Origin: Mucilaginibacter auburnensis
GTDB taxonomy: Bacteria; Bacteroidota; Bacteroidia; Sphingobacteriales; Sphingobacteriaceae
DNA length: 64,000 bases
Assembly (NCBI RefSeq): GCF_002797815.1
Contig: NZ_PGFJ01000001.1
Location: forward strand, 496,001-560,000
Direction of reading: 5' to 3'
This document shows positions 32,901 through 41,889 of the stretch, in pieces; within the stretch, counting starts at the first letter, position 1, and every line of letters starts with the position of its first letter. Below the pieces are notes generated by a model. That model was not told where the DNA came from. It ran no database searches and was given only the letters and a program-made list of their open reading frames with translations. The position numbers and the translations under genes were made by a program.

Positions 32901-34256
32901 ATGAAACAGATTACAGCATTGGCTGCGCTTATCTTATTAGGCGTAAGTCAGGTTTTTGCACAACACGACCATCATACAACAACCACTACAGATACCACCA
33001 GCCACGCATCTCACCACGACGACGGCCCGCCCATGACGAGTAAATTCTCGTTAGATCTGCCCATGACGCGTGACGGTTCCGGAACTTCATGGGTGCCCGA
33101 CGAGACACCTATGTATGCTTACATGATACATGGTAAAAAATGGATGACCATGATACATGGCGACATATTTTTACGGTATAACAAGCAGGACTTGTTTAAC
33201 AAAGGCACACGTGGTGGCAGCAAGTTTGACGCTCCCAACATGCTCATGTTCATGTCTCAACGCAAGGTTGGCCGCAATGGCTTGTTTGCCATTAGCACCA
33301 TGTTCTCTTTAGATCCGTTTACGGTTGGCAATGGCGGCTACCCGCTGCTTTACCAAACAGGCGAATCTTACCAGGGCAGATTATTGGTTGACCGCCAGCA
33401 TCCGCATGACCTTTTTGCGCAGCTAAGTGTTAACTACACGCAAAGGGTAGCAAAAAGCACAGATGTATCGCTATCGGTAGGGTACCCGAGCGAACCCGCT
33501 TTAGGTCCTTCGGCTTTTATGCACCGCATGTCGGGCTGGAACAATCCGGATGCACCTTTGAGTCACCATTACCAGGATGCTACACACATTGCCTTCGGCG
33601 TGGCTACCTTGGGTTTAAGGCATAAGAACTTCAAGCTGGAAGGCTCGGTGTTCACCGGCAAAGAGCCTGATGAATTCAGGTATGGGTTTGATAAGGCCCG
33701 TTTTGATTCGTATTCGGTGCGTTTAATGTATAACCCTACATCGCAATGGTCGTTCCAGGTATCAAATGGCTGGCTGCACGCGCCGGAAGAGGGGCATCAT
33801 GAAAACGTGAACCGTTTTACAGCATCGGCTATGCACGCTAAACTATTAACATCTGATAGTTATATAGCCACAACGTTGGTATACGGCCAAAACTCGCATG
33901 AGGGACACAGTGCCGAGCCTTCAGTTTTACTGGAAAGCACCATGCAGTGGAGCCGTGCCGCTTTATATGGCCGCTATGAGTTTGTGCAGAAAAATGCTGC
34001 CGCTTTAGATTTGCTGCAAACTCTGCCAACCAACCCGGCGCTTAACATCAACGCCATAACATTAGGCACCAACTATATATTAGGCACCTTTAAGCAAACC
34101 AATGTAACCGCGGGCATACAAGGCACACTTAACGTGTCGCCATCAGCGGTTAAAAATTTGTATGGAACAGCCCCTATGTCGTTTCAGGTCTATCTGCGCA
34201 TCAATCCATCTATGCTGAAATTAGGCAGGCCTATGAAGATGATGATGGATATGTAG
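32901..34256 (+). CDS. Outer-membrane protein with His-rich N-terminus, probably metal-linked
   Basis: A 451-residue protein. After the signal peptide (ending VFAQ) the mature N-terminus is QHDHHTTTTTDTTSHASHHDD, rich in His and Asp, and Met/His clusters recur (MTMIHGDIFL, MLMFMSQRK, final MKMMMDM). The rest alternates polar and hydrophobic residues with many aromatic turns (KWMTMIHGD, SFQVSNGWLH), consistent with a beta-barrel. I recognise no catalytic domain. Together with the HYC_CC_PP gene it may bind or export copper or a similar ion; this is inference from composition and context. A shared terminator separates it from ettA. Confidence 0.7.
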   Translation: MKQITALAALILLGVSQVFAQHDHHTTTTTDTTSHASHHDDGPPMTSKFSLDLPMTRDGSGTSWVPDETPMYAYMIHGKKWMTMIHGDIFLRYNKQDLFNKGTRGGSKFDAPNMLMFMSQRKVGRNGLFAISTMFSLDPFTVGNGGYPLLYQTGESYQGRLLVDRQHPHDLFAQLSVNYTQRVAKSTDVSLSVGYPSEPALGPSAFMHRMSGWNNPDAPLSHHYQDATHIAFGVATLGLRHKNFKLEGSVFTGKEPDEFRYGFDKARFDSYSVRLMYNPTSQWSFQVSNGWLHAPEEGHHENVNRFTASAMHAKLLTSDSYIATTLVYGQNSHEGHSAEPSVLLESTMQWSRAALYGRYEFVQKNAAALDLLQTLPTNPALNINAITLGTNYILGTFKQTNVTAGIQGTLNVSPSAVKNLYGTAPMSFQVYLRINPSMLKLGRPMKMMMDM

Positions 34257-34287
34257 ACTGTTTCTGATACAGAAATCTATTAAATAA

Positions 34288-34326
34288 AAACCCCTCCTGT
34301 ATCCCGACAAGGTTACGGAGGGGTTT
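34288..34326. terminator. Bidirectional terminator
   Basis: AAACCCCTCC and GGAGGGGTTT form a perfect ten-pair stem with T-runs on both strands. It serves the His-rich outer-membrane gene and convergent ettA. Confidence 0.9.
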
Positions 34327-34349
34327 ATTGCTTTTATAAAAGCGACTGA

Positions 34350-36032
34350 TTACACTGTCAGCTTTTTGTACTTGATCCTTTTCGGGCCGGTATCGCCTAA
34401 GCGTTTCTTGCGGTTCTCTTCGTAATCGGTATAGTTGCCTTCAAAATAATACACCTGCGAGTTACCTTCAAATGCCAGTATGTGCGTACAAATACGGTCG
34501 AGGAACCAACGGTCGTGGCTGATAATTACCGCGCAGCCGCCAAAGTTCTCCAGTGCCTCTTCCAACGCGCGTAAGGTATTCACATCAATATCATTGGTAG
34601 GCTCATCCAGCAGCAGCACGTTGCTGCCTTTTTTCAGGGTGATAGCCAAATGCACACGGTTACGCTCACCGCCTGATAGTACACCCACTTTTTTCTGCTG
34701 ATCGGCGCCGTTAAAGTTGAAGCGTGATACATAAGCACGTGAGTTAATTGGACGGTCACCCACCATAATGGTTTCTAGCCCGCCGGTTATGTTCTCCCAA
34801 ACAGATTTGTTAGGGTCAAGGTCATCATGCATCTGGTCAACGTAGCCCAGTTTAACGGTCTCGCCCACGCGGAAGGTACCAGCATCAGGCTCATCCTGCC
34901 CTGTAATTAAGCGGAACAAAGTGGTTTTACCCGCACCGTTAGGGCCAATAATACCTACTATACCCGCTGGCGGCAGGCTAAAGCTCAGGTTATCAAACAA
35001 CAATTTATCGCCATAGCTTTTGCTCACACCATTGGCCTCTATCACTACGTTACCCAAACGTGGTCCCGGCGGGATGAAGAGTTCCAGTTTTTCTTCGCGT
35101 TCTTTTGTTTCCTCGGATGCCAGTTTTTCATAGTTGCCCAAACGCGCTTTTGATTTGGCATGACGGCCCTTTGGCCCCATACGCACCCACTCCAGCTCTC
35201 GCTCTAAAGTTTTCTGGCGCTTGCTTTCTGTTTTCTCTTCCTGTGCTAAACGTTTTGATTTCTGATCCAGCCACGATGAGTAATTGCCTTTCCATGGTAA
35301 ACCCTCGCCACGGTCCAACTCTAAGATCCATCCGGCAACGTTATCAAGGAAGTAACGGTCGTGCGTTACGGCTATGACAGTGCCTTTGTATTGCTTAAGG
35401 TGCTGCTCCAACCAGTCGATAGATTCAGCGTCTAAGTGGTTGGTAGGCTCATCCAGCAATAACACATCAGGCTCCTGCAACAGTAAACGGCAAAGCGCTA
35501 CACGGCGGCGCTCACCGCCTGATAGCACGGCAATCTTGGTATCGGGCTCAGGGCAGCGCAGGGCATCCATGGCGCGCTCCAGTTTGGTGTCCAGTTCCCA
35601 GGCGTTCACCGCGTCAATTTTATCCTGCAGCTCACCCTGGCGCGCCATCAGCTTATCCATTTTATCGGCATCGCTATAGTATTCTTCCAGGCCAAATTTC
35701 TCGTTGATCTCCTCGTACTCCTTTAACAAAGCCGTAGTTTCGGCAACGCCTTCTTCCACCACTTCTCGCACGGTTTTTTCAGGATCCAATTCAGGCTCCT
35801 GGCTTAGGTAACCAACGCTATAACCCGGAGAGAAAACTACCTCGCCAATATTGGTTTTATCAATGCCCGCTATAATTTTAAGCAGCGATGATTTACCCGA
35901 GCCGTTTAAACCGATAACGCCAATTTTTGCGCCATAGAAAAAGCTCAGGTAGATGTTTTTAAGTACGGTTTTTTGGGGGGGATAAACTTTGCTTACCCCG
36001 GCCATTGAAAATATTATCTTTTCGTCTGCCAT
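34350..36032 (-). CDS. ettA: Energy-dependent translational throttle protein EttA (ABC-F)
   Basis: A 560-residue protein with two ABC ATPase domains and no membrane segments. Walker A motifs are GLNGSGKSSLLK and GPNGAGKTTLFR. Signature motifs are LSGGERRRVALCRLL and LSGGERNRVHLAI. Walker B motifs are VLLLDEPTNHLDAE and VLLLDEPTNDIDV. The inter-domain linker includes ELEWVRMGPKGRHAKSKARL, the P-site tRNA-interacting motif region of EttA. EttA binds the ribosomal E site and gates the first elongation step according to ATP level. Monocistronic. Confidence 0.96.
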   Translation of the reverse strand: MADEKIIFSMAGVSKVYPPQKTVLKNIYLSFFYGAKIGVIGLNGSGKSSLLKIIAGIDKTNIGEVVFSPGYSVGYLSQEPELDPEKTVREVVEEGVAETTALLKEYEEINEKFGLEEYYSDADKMDKLMARQGELQDKIDAVNAWELDTKLERAMDALRCPEPDTKIAVLSGGERRRVALCRLLLQEPDVLLLDEPTNHLDAESIDWLEQHLKQYKGTVIAVTHDRYFLDNVAGWILELDRGEGLPWKGNYSSWLDQKSKRLAQEEKTESKRQKTLERELEWVRMGPKGRHAKSKARLGNYEKLASEETKEREEKLELFIPPGPRLGNVVIEANGVSKSYGDKLLFDNLSFSLPPAGIVGIIGPNGAGKTTLFRLITGQDEPDAGTFRVGETVKLGYVDQMHDDLDPNKSVWENITGGLETIMVGDRPINSRAYVSRFNFNGADQQKKVGVLSGGERNRVHLAITLKKGSNVLLLDEPTNDIDVNTLRALEEALENFGGCAVIISHDRWFLDRICTHILAFEGNSQVYYFEGNYTDYEENRKKRLGDTGPKRIKYKKLTV

Positions 36033-36368
36033 TTTATAATTAGTGAAGGACTGAGTTATTGAATTAGTAAATGTTCTATCTATAGTATAGATGCAAGAGC
36101 AAATATGAACAATAGCAAAAGCAAGTGCAAACTAAAGAGATTTTAATTAAAGCCGGTTTTGCTGCTTTATTGCGTAAAATACGTTGTTTAATTTAGGTAT
36201 TTGCGTTAAACCCCGGCGGGTAAATGGGGTATTTCTCCCAAACGTTGTTTTTATACCTTTACGTTGTACACGTGATAGTAAAAAATCTGCAACTATTCGC
36301 TTAATATATTCGTACATAGGCATTAACTATCAGATTAAACCACGGCCATGGAATACGGTCAATCAGTT
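36033..36368. other. Divergent intergenic region, 336 bp
   Basis: This gap must hold the promoters of ettA (minus) and the receiver gene (plus). No full TTTG-N19-TAnnTTTG pair was found on either strand. A G/C-clustered stretch GGGTAAATGGGGTATTTCTCC (36218-36238) has weak dyad symmetry and could be an operator. No coding frame or RNA structure was recognised. Confidence 0.4.
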
Positions 36369-36755
36369 ATGATCAAAATTTTGGTTGTTGATGACCACGC
36401 TATTGTGCGTGAAAGCCTTTGCCGCTTTTTAGCCGGACAGGAGGATATGGACGTGGTGGCATCAGCAACTGACGGACTTACAGGTTTGGTTTTACTCAAA
36501 GATGGTTTGAAAGTAAACATTGTGCTTACTGATTTAAACATGCCTTTGATGGACGGTATGGAGTTGACGCGCGAGGTTGTTGCTATAGATCAGTCGCCCC
36601 CGGTAATTGTGCTTACCTTTCATCCTCTCACAGCCGTAAAACAAAACGTTCTAAACGCAGGTGCTAAAGCATGCCTGTCAAAATACGGTGAGTTGGATGA
36701 GTTACTTTCCGCTATCCGGTCAGTACATGCAGCATATGGCAACCGCGTTGCTTAA
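36369..36755 (+). CDS. NarL-type receiver without its DNA-binding domain
   Basis: The start at 36369 (MIKILVVDDHAIVRESLCRF) fits the NarL/FixJ family; an in-frame ATG at 36348 adds seven residues. Acidic pocket, phospho-Asp (IVLTDLNMPLMDGMEL) and Thr switch (VIVLTFHP) are present. The usual Lys is in ACLSKYGELDEL. The protein stops after helix 5 (AIRSVHAAYGNRVA), just where a NarL regulator would continue into its LuxR-type HTH. It is tail-to-tail with a histidine kinase, sharing four bases. It could be a truncated regulator or a true single-domain receiver. Confidence 0.88.
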   Translation: MIKILVVDDHAIVRESLCRFLAGQEDMDVVASATDGLTGLVLLKDGLKVNIVLTDLNMPLMDGMELTREVVAIDQSPPVIVLTFHPLTAVKQNVLNAGAKACLSKYGELDELLSAIRSVHAAYGNRVA

Positions 36756-37894
36756 GCTACTTTTTTAGGAAGGCTTATTTTTACTTTTGTTCCTTTTCCT
36801 TTTTCTGATGTGATGCTTAGTTTTCCGCTTAACAGCGCCACCTTGTAACGAATGGTTTGTATACCGATGCCTTTTTTAAGTGAGTTTTTTTGGTTAAAGC
36901 CCTTGCCGTTGTCTTCTACTCTGATGATAAGCTGCGAATCGTTCTCAGATAAATATACAAATGCCTCACTTGCATCGGCATGTTTTACAATATTTATCAT
37001 TAATTCCTGTATCATGCGGTAAATGGCCACTTCTAAAAAGTTATCAATTGTGTTGGTGAGTCTGTTAACGTCGCATTTAAAATGGGTGCTATCAGTAAGT
37101 TGTTTGCAAATTTCAACAACCGCTTGTTTTAGTCCCAGTTCCTGAAGCACCGGGGGCGTTAAATTGTGAGCAATGCTTCTGCACTCGCGTATGCAGTCGT
37201 TTAGTAACTTTTGAGTATATTCAATTATCTCATTTGCACCTTCGTTAGCATTTGCCTTTAACTGGTTAAGGCTTAGTTTTGCGCCGTATAATAACTGCCC
37301 TAATCCGTTATGCAAGCTCTCAGCCATTCGCCGGCGTTCAGCCTCCTGTGTTTTGAATACGGTTTCGGCAAGTTGCTGGCGCAGAATCTGTTCTTCTACA
37401 AGGTTCTGCAATCGCTCTAACTCCTTCTTTTCAGAGGTATCCTCTAAAGTGAGGTAACCAAACTTATTGTTGTCGTCTTCTATTGGTATGGCGGTAACAC
37501 GCCCCCAAAAGGTAGTGCCATTTTTTCTAATCATGCAGGTTTCAAAATTGAACGAGAGGAGGTCGGTGCTCCATAGCTCACGCTGTAGTTGTTGCCAACG
37601 TTCAACAAAGTCGGGGTGTGTAAAATCAGTGATCAAATTACCAAGTATTTCTTCTTCGCTGTAACCAAGCATAGTCAACAGTGCCTGATTGATATTCACT
37701 ATCTCCAGTTTGCTGTTAATAATGTTTTTGCCGATTGCTGATCGTTCAAAAATAGTGCGGAACCCGTTTTGACTAAGCTGATAATCCTTTTCCAGCCGGT
37801 GTTTTCCGGCCTGGTATTGCGCTGTATGTTTTACCTGCAACCGGAGTTGATGCAGTTCTGCTTCTAATTGCCGAATTTTAGACGTGTCTGACAT
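36752..37894 (-). CDS. PAS-domain sensor histidine kinase (NarX/DegS type)
   Basis: A 380-residue soluble kinase. A short coiled N-terminus is followed by a PAS domain (about 45-165: FRTIFERSAIGKNIINSKLE, LGYSEEEILGNL) with a PAC-like strand. The HisKA_3 dimerisation helix has ERRRMAESLHNGLGQLLYGA, in which His is the phospho-acceptor and the following acidic residue is Asn, a change seen in other Bacteroidota kinases. The HATPase_c domain has ELMINIVKHADAS (N box), VEDNGKGF (G1) and GIGIQTIRYKVALLSG (G2). No membrane helices, so it senses a cytoplasmic signal. Its likely partner is the convergent receiver. Confidence 0.93.
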   Translation of the reverse strand: MSDTSKIRQLEAELHQLRLQVKHTAQYQAGKHRLEKDYQLSQNGFRTIFERSAIGKNIINSKLEIVNINQALLTMLGYSEEEILGNLITDFTHPDFVERWQQLQRELWSTDLLSFNFETCMIRKNGTTFWGRVTAIPIEDDNNKFGYLTLEDTSEKKELERLQNLVEEQILRQQLAETVFKTQEAERRRMAESLHNGLGQLLYGAKLSLNQLKANANEGANEIIEYTQKLLNDCIRECRSIAHNLTPPVLQELGLKQAVVEICKQLTDSTHFKCDVNRLTNTIDNFLEVAIYRMIQELMINIVKHADASEAFVYLSENDSQLIIRVEDNGKGFNQKNSLKKGIGIQTIRYKVALLSGKLSITSEKGKGTKVKISLPKKVA

Positions 37895-38143
37895 TGAATT
37901 AAATAATTGTTGAGTGCAGATAGATCAATAGTAGCAGAAGAGGTAAGCGCAGGGGTCAACGCAAAATAAGCAAAATAAAAGTTATTACCTTATGCGTTAA
38001 ATACTACTTATTTAATAGAATATTGGCAGATTGTTTTAATTGTGTTTATGCCGGCAAGAATGAGTTATAACCGGTCAGTTTTATGTTTAACACTATATTA
38101 ACCCGAGTTTGTTTATCAGCACTATAAATCATAATAAAATATA

Positions 38144-38662
38144 ATGAAAAAGCTTCTATTTATCGGATTCTTATTAATAGCGGCAGTAGCAACTGCACAG
38201 GTAAAACCTATAACCGCTGCCCAACTTGATTATCGTAAAGATGGCAATGGCAGTTATTTGCTGGTTTTAAAAAGAGGGCAGCCTTTAATTGCCAGTCTGA
38301 ATGCTTTTATGGCGAAAGAGAAACTGCCGGGAGCAAGCATAAGCGGACTGGGCGCTGTAGAAAACGCGGAGATTGCTTATTACGACATCGCGAAGCAAAA
38401 ATATAAATACCAAAAGTTTACACCATCAATGGAGGTGTTGTCGCTTAATGGCAATCTGGGTACTCTTGAAGGTCAGCCTATTGTGCATGCGCACATAGCA
38501 CTGGCCGATTCCAATTATGTGGTACGTGGCGGGCATGTTAAAGAAGCTTATGTTTCGCTGATATTGGAAATTACCATAGTGCCAACCACCAAACCCATTA
38601 CCCGCGAGTGGAACAAGGAGTTTGCCGAGCTGCGCAACATGACCACGGTGAAGGAGGATTAG
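38144..38662 (+). CDS. Secreted PPC/DUF296 domain protein
   Basis: A 172-residue protein. It opens with a clear signal peptide (MKKLLFIGFLLIAAVATAQ) and continues with a PPC/DUF296 domain: YLLVLKRGQPLIASLNAFMA, GASISGLGAVENAEIAYYDI, and the metal-ligand-like GQPIVHAHIALADSNYVVRG...GGHV. Cytoplasmic members are called DNA-binding (AT-hook in plants), but an exported protein cannot have that role. Three His near GQPIVHAH and GGH suggest metal binding. The gene stands alone. Confidence 0.85.
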   Translation: MKKLLFIGFLLIAAVATAQVKPITAAQLDYRKDGNGSYLLVLKRGQPLIASLNAFMAKEKLPGASISGLGAVENAEIAYYDIAKQKYKYQKFTPSMEVLSLNGNLGTLEGQPIVHAHIALADSNYVVRGGHVKEAYVSLILEITIVPTTKPITREWNKEFAELRNMTTVKED

Positions 38663-38857
38663 GGATTTTTTGACATAGTGTAAAAAAAGTGTCCCAACCG
38701 GTGGACCAAAAAGGGAATTTCTTTTGGTTTTTAATTAACTGATGTCCCAAATCAGCAGTAAAAATATCAATAACCTTTATAATCAGCGTGTTACTCTTTT
38801 TCTTGTTCTTGATTTAAATCTAAGACGCATATGTATGTGGTACACTTAGTGTATTAA

Positions 38858-39232
38858 CTAAACCTTGTTGAAGCAGCCAAAATGCCATAACACGCCTGCC
38901 GGGTCAAGCAAAAAACATTCGCTGCCCCAGGGTTCAGTCCGTACAGGCATTAGCTTTACGCCGGGGTATCTGGCAGGCAGGTTGAGGGCTTTCAGCTCGT
39001 GGTAATAACGGTTTGGATCATCCACTTCCAAAAACACCACAGTGTTCTCTATCCAATCCCGAACGTAAGCATCCTGCAGATAAAAAGCCAGGTTGCCGGT
39101 TTTAAATACCGACATATTATGGGCGATAATTGTCTCCTCAAAACCAAGTTCTCGATAAAAACCGCGCGAAACTTCAAAATCTTTTGAGCCGATAAAAGGG
39201 CGGAGGGATTGGGCCTGGTGTTGCATACTCAA
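38858..39232 (-). CDS. VOC-family (glyoxalase-fold) protein
   Basis: A 124-residue single-module VOC protein. The opening SLRPFIGSKDFEVSRGFYRE gives the first beta-alpha unit. NTVVFLEVDDPNRYYHELKA and WGSECFLLDPAGVLWHFG give the second, ending in the typical D-P-x-G-x-L-W motif. The substrate (glyoxalase, bleomycin-binding or dioxygenase-like) cannot be told from sequence alone. Confidence 0.85.
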   Translation of the reverse strand: MSMQHQAQSLRPFIGSKDFEVSRGFYRELGFEETIIAHNMSVFKTGNLAFYLQDAYVRDWIENTVVFLEVDDPNRYYHELKALNLPARYPGVKLMPVRTEPWGSECFLLDPAGVLWHFGCFNKV

Positions 39233-39308
39233 ACTTAGCCAAATAAAATGTCGCTTTTTTGTTGCAAGCCTTTTTATACGTAAATTAGTGTTTACGCTAA
39301 TCCCTTCT

Positions 39309-41807
39309 ATGCTTAAAAGAATAACGCTCCTGCTGCTCTGCTCCGTGTGCTTTTTTGTGGCTTCCGCTCAAAAACTACAATCGCCCGATGAGTTTCTGGG
39401 CTACAAACTGGGCACTCAGTTCAGCAATCACTACCGAATTGCCGACTATTTTAAATACATAGCCGCCAGCTCCAAACAGGTTAAGCTGGTACAATATGGT
39501 ACCACCAATGAGGGCCGTCCGCTTATGGCTATGTTTATTGCCTCTGCCGAAAATATAGGCAAACTGGAGAGTATCCGCCAGAATAACCTGCGCCTGGCAG
39601 GGATGGACAAAACCGGAGCGCCTAATACAACAGTACCGGTTATTGTGTGGTTAAGCTTTAACGTGCATGGTAACGAACCATCATCAAGCGAAGCCGCCAT
39701 GCAAACCTTGTATGATATGGCCGATGTAAGTAACACCCGTACCCAGGCCTGGCTAAAAAACACCGTGGTAGTTATTGACCCCTGCCTTAACCCTGACGGA
39801 CGCGAGCGTTACGTTAACTACTACAATTCTGTAAAGGGAGTAGCGCCTAATACCGACCCATCGTCCCGCGAGCATAATGAGGCATGGCCGGGAGGCAGGT
39901 CAAACCATTATTACTTTGACCTTAACCGCGACTGGGCCTGGCAAGTGCAAAAGGAGACCCAGCAGCGTATGGCGCTCTATAACCAGTGGCTGCCGCAAAT
40001 ACATGTTGATTTTCATGAACAGGGCTATAACTCGCCTTATTACTTCGCACCGGCGGCACAGCCTTTCCACAGGGTAATAACTGATTGGCAAAAGGAGTTT
40101 CAAACCATCATTGGCAAAAACAACGCCAGGTATTTTGATATGGCAGGGTGGCTATATTTTACCAAGGAGGAGTTTGATCTGCTCTATCCCTCTTATGGTG
40201 ATACTTATCCTATCTATAACGGCTCCATTGGTATGACGTATGAGCAGGGCGGTATAGGTGCCGGACTGGCGGTTACAACCCGTACCGGCGATGTGCTTAC
40301 CCTGGCTGATCGAGTTACCCATCATCACTCCAACAGTTTGAGTACCATCGAAACTGCGTCGGAAAATGCCCAGAAGGCGGTAACTGAGTTTAAAAAGTAT
40401 TTTGATAACGCCGCCACCATCCCAACCGACGATTTTAAAACCTACATTATAAAAAGCGATAACGAAGATCATTTAGCCGCCCTCGGTAAGCTGTTAGATA
40501 ATAACGGCATAGCGTATAAAACCGGTTTGAAAGGCAGCGGCAGTGGCTTTGACTATTTTACCGGCAAAACCGGCCAGTTTAGTGTTGGCGCTAAAGATGT
40601 AGTGATAAGCGCGTATCAGCCTAAATCTGTTTTGCTGAATGTATTGTTCGAGCCCAAAACCTTTGTTGCTGATTCCAATACGTATGATATTACAGCATGG
40701 TCGTTACCATACGCTTACGGCTTGCGCACTTATGGTACTAAAGAGGTGTTGCAGTTAACTGCTGCAACTACTACAAAAACGCACAAAGAACAAATCACGG
40801 GTATACCGTACGCTTACATCAGCACCTGGCATTCGGCTGAAGATGCGAAGTTTCTTGCTGCGCTGCTTGCTGAGAGAATAAAAGTGCGCTTTTCTGAAAA
40901 AGCGTTTGAGGTAGGCGGACAAAAATTTACACCGGGCTCATTGATCATCACCCGCTCTGGTAATGACCGGCCCGATCTTGACGAGATGGTTAAGCGTTTG
41001 GCCGCGCAGTATAATCGTAAGCCAATGGCGCTTTCATCGGGGTTTGTTGAAAAAGGCGCTGATCTGGGTTCGGATGTGATCAGGTACATTAAACCACCTA
41101 AAATTATGCTCGTGGCGGGTGATGGCGTAGCGCCCGAGAACATGGGCGAGGTATGGCACTTTTTTGACCAGCAGCTAAATTACCCGGTAACCATTGTTCG
41201 GTATAATGATCTGGGCCGGGTACGTATGGCTGATTTTAATGTGATCATTCTGCCCGATGGCCGTTATGAAGATACCCACGCCGAGCGTATAGCCAATTGG
41301 GTTAAAGATGGCGGCAAGCTAATAGCTATGGGCGGCGCTATGGCACAATTAGATAACAAGCTGGGTTTCGCCATAAAAGATGTTGATACCATTGGTAATA
41401 ATGGTGATGCCATGAAAGATAAAGCGGAGATCAAGCTGTATGAAGATCGTAACAAGGATGCAGTGAGCAGCAACGTAGCTGGCGCCATATATAAAGTTAA
41501 TCTGGATAATAGTCACCCGCTGGCATTTGGTTATCCTAACTACTATTACACGCTGAAATTAGATGATAGCCTGTATGGGTTGCTTAATAAAGGTTGGAAC
41601 GTTGCAACGCTGAAAAAAGACGCCTACGTGGCGGGCCTGGTTGGCAACAAAAGTAAACAAAAGCTCAATAAGGAAGGCTTGCTGTTTGGCGTGCAAAACC
41701 TGGGCAGAGGTTCGGTAGTTTACATGGCTGATGACCCGTTGTTTCGCGGTTTTTGGGAAAACGGCAAGCTGCTGTTTTGTAACGCGGTGTTTATGGTAGC
41801 GCAGTAG
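39309..41807 (+). CDS. Secreted M14 zinc carboxypeptidase
   Basis: The start at 39309 (MLKRITLLLLCSVCFFVASAQ) gives a good signal peptide, in preference to the ATG at 39288. The mature protein has an M14 peptidase domain (about 25-370): zinc ligands in NVHGNEPSSSEAAM and later IHVDFHEQGYNSPYYF, and GMTYEQGGIGAGLA with the catalytic Glu. The following 450 residues include a glutamine-amidotransferase-like fold (AGDGVAPENMGEVWHFFDQ, NVIILPDGRYEDT). Periplasmic or extracellular peptide degradation is the likely job. Followed by a repeat and the convergent barrel gene. Confidence 0.9.
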   Translation: MLKRITLLLLCSVCFFVASAQKLQSPDEFLGYKLGTQFSNHYRIADYFKYIAASSKQVKLVQYGTTNEGRPLMAMFIASAENIGKLESIRQNNLRLAGMDKTGAPNTTVPVIVWLSFNVHGNEPSSSEAAMQTLYDMADVSNTRTQAWLKNTVVVIDPCLNPDGRERYVNYYNSVKGVAPNTDPSSREHNEAWPGGRSNHYYFDLNRDWAWQVQKETQQRMALYNQWLPQIHVDFHEQGYNSPYYFAPAAQPFHRVITDWQKEFQTIIGKNNARYFDMAGWLYFTKEEFDLLYPSYGDTYPIYNGSIGMTYEQGGIGAGLAVTTRTGDVLTLADRVTHHHSNSLSTIETASENAQKAVTEFKKYFDNAATIPTDDFKTYIIKSDNEDHLAALGKLLDNNGIAYKTGLKGSGSGFDYFTGKTGQFSVGAKDVVISAYQPKSVLLNVLFEPKTFVADSNTYDITAWSLPYAYGLRTYGTKEVLQLTAATTTKTHKEQITGIPYAYISTWHSAEDAKFLAALLAERIKVRFSEKAFEVGGQKFTPGSLIITRSGNDRPDLDEMVKRLAAQYNRKPMALSSGFVEKGADLGSDVIRYIKPPKIMLVAGDGVAPENMGEVWHFFDQQLNYPVTIVRYNDLGRVRMADFNVIILPDGRYEDTHAERIANWVKDGGKLIAMGGAMAQLDNKLGFAIKDVDTIGNNGDAMKDKAEIKLYEDRNKDAVSSNVAGAIYKVNLDNSHPLAFGYPNYYYTLKLDDSLYGLLNKGWNVATLKKDAYVAGLVGNKSKQKLNKEGLLFGVQNLGRGSVVYMADDPLFRGFWENGKLLFCNAVFMVAQ

Positions 41808-41811
41808 TTTT

Positions 41812-41889
41812 AGTTTGCAGTGGGCGGTTTGCAGTAGGCAGTTGTCAAATTACTGCCCACTGCCCACTGCCCACTGCCCACTGTAAACT
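41812..41889. repeat. Inverted and tandem ACTGCCC repeat
   Basis: AGTTTGCAGTGGGCGG...GCAGTAGGCAGT (41812-41842) and four tandem ACTGCCC units followed by ACTGTAAACT (41852-41889) are near-complementary, able to form a long stem around a 9-base loop. The right arm touches the stop codon of the convergent barrel gene. Similar GCAGTGGGCAGT strings are common in Bacteroidota spacers. Confidence 0.7.

Noticed and set aside
38663..38857. Possible IS remnant after the PPC gene (GTGTCCCAACC and GATGTCCCAAATC words)
   Set aside because: No inverted ends, target duplication or transposase fragment could be found.
41852..41889. CRISPR-like repeat
   Set aside because: Tandem 7-bp units without spacers are a simple repeat, not an array.
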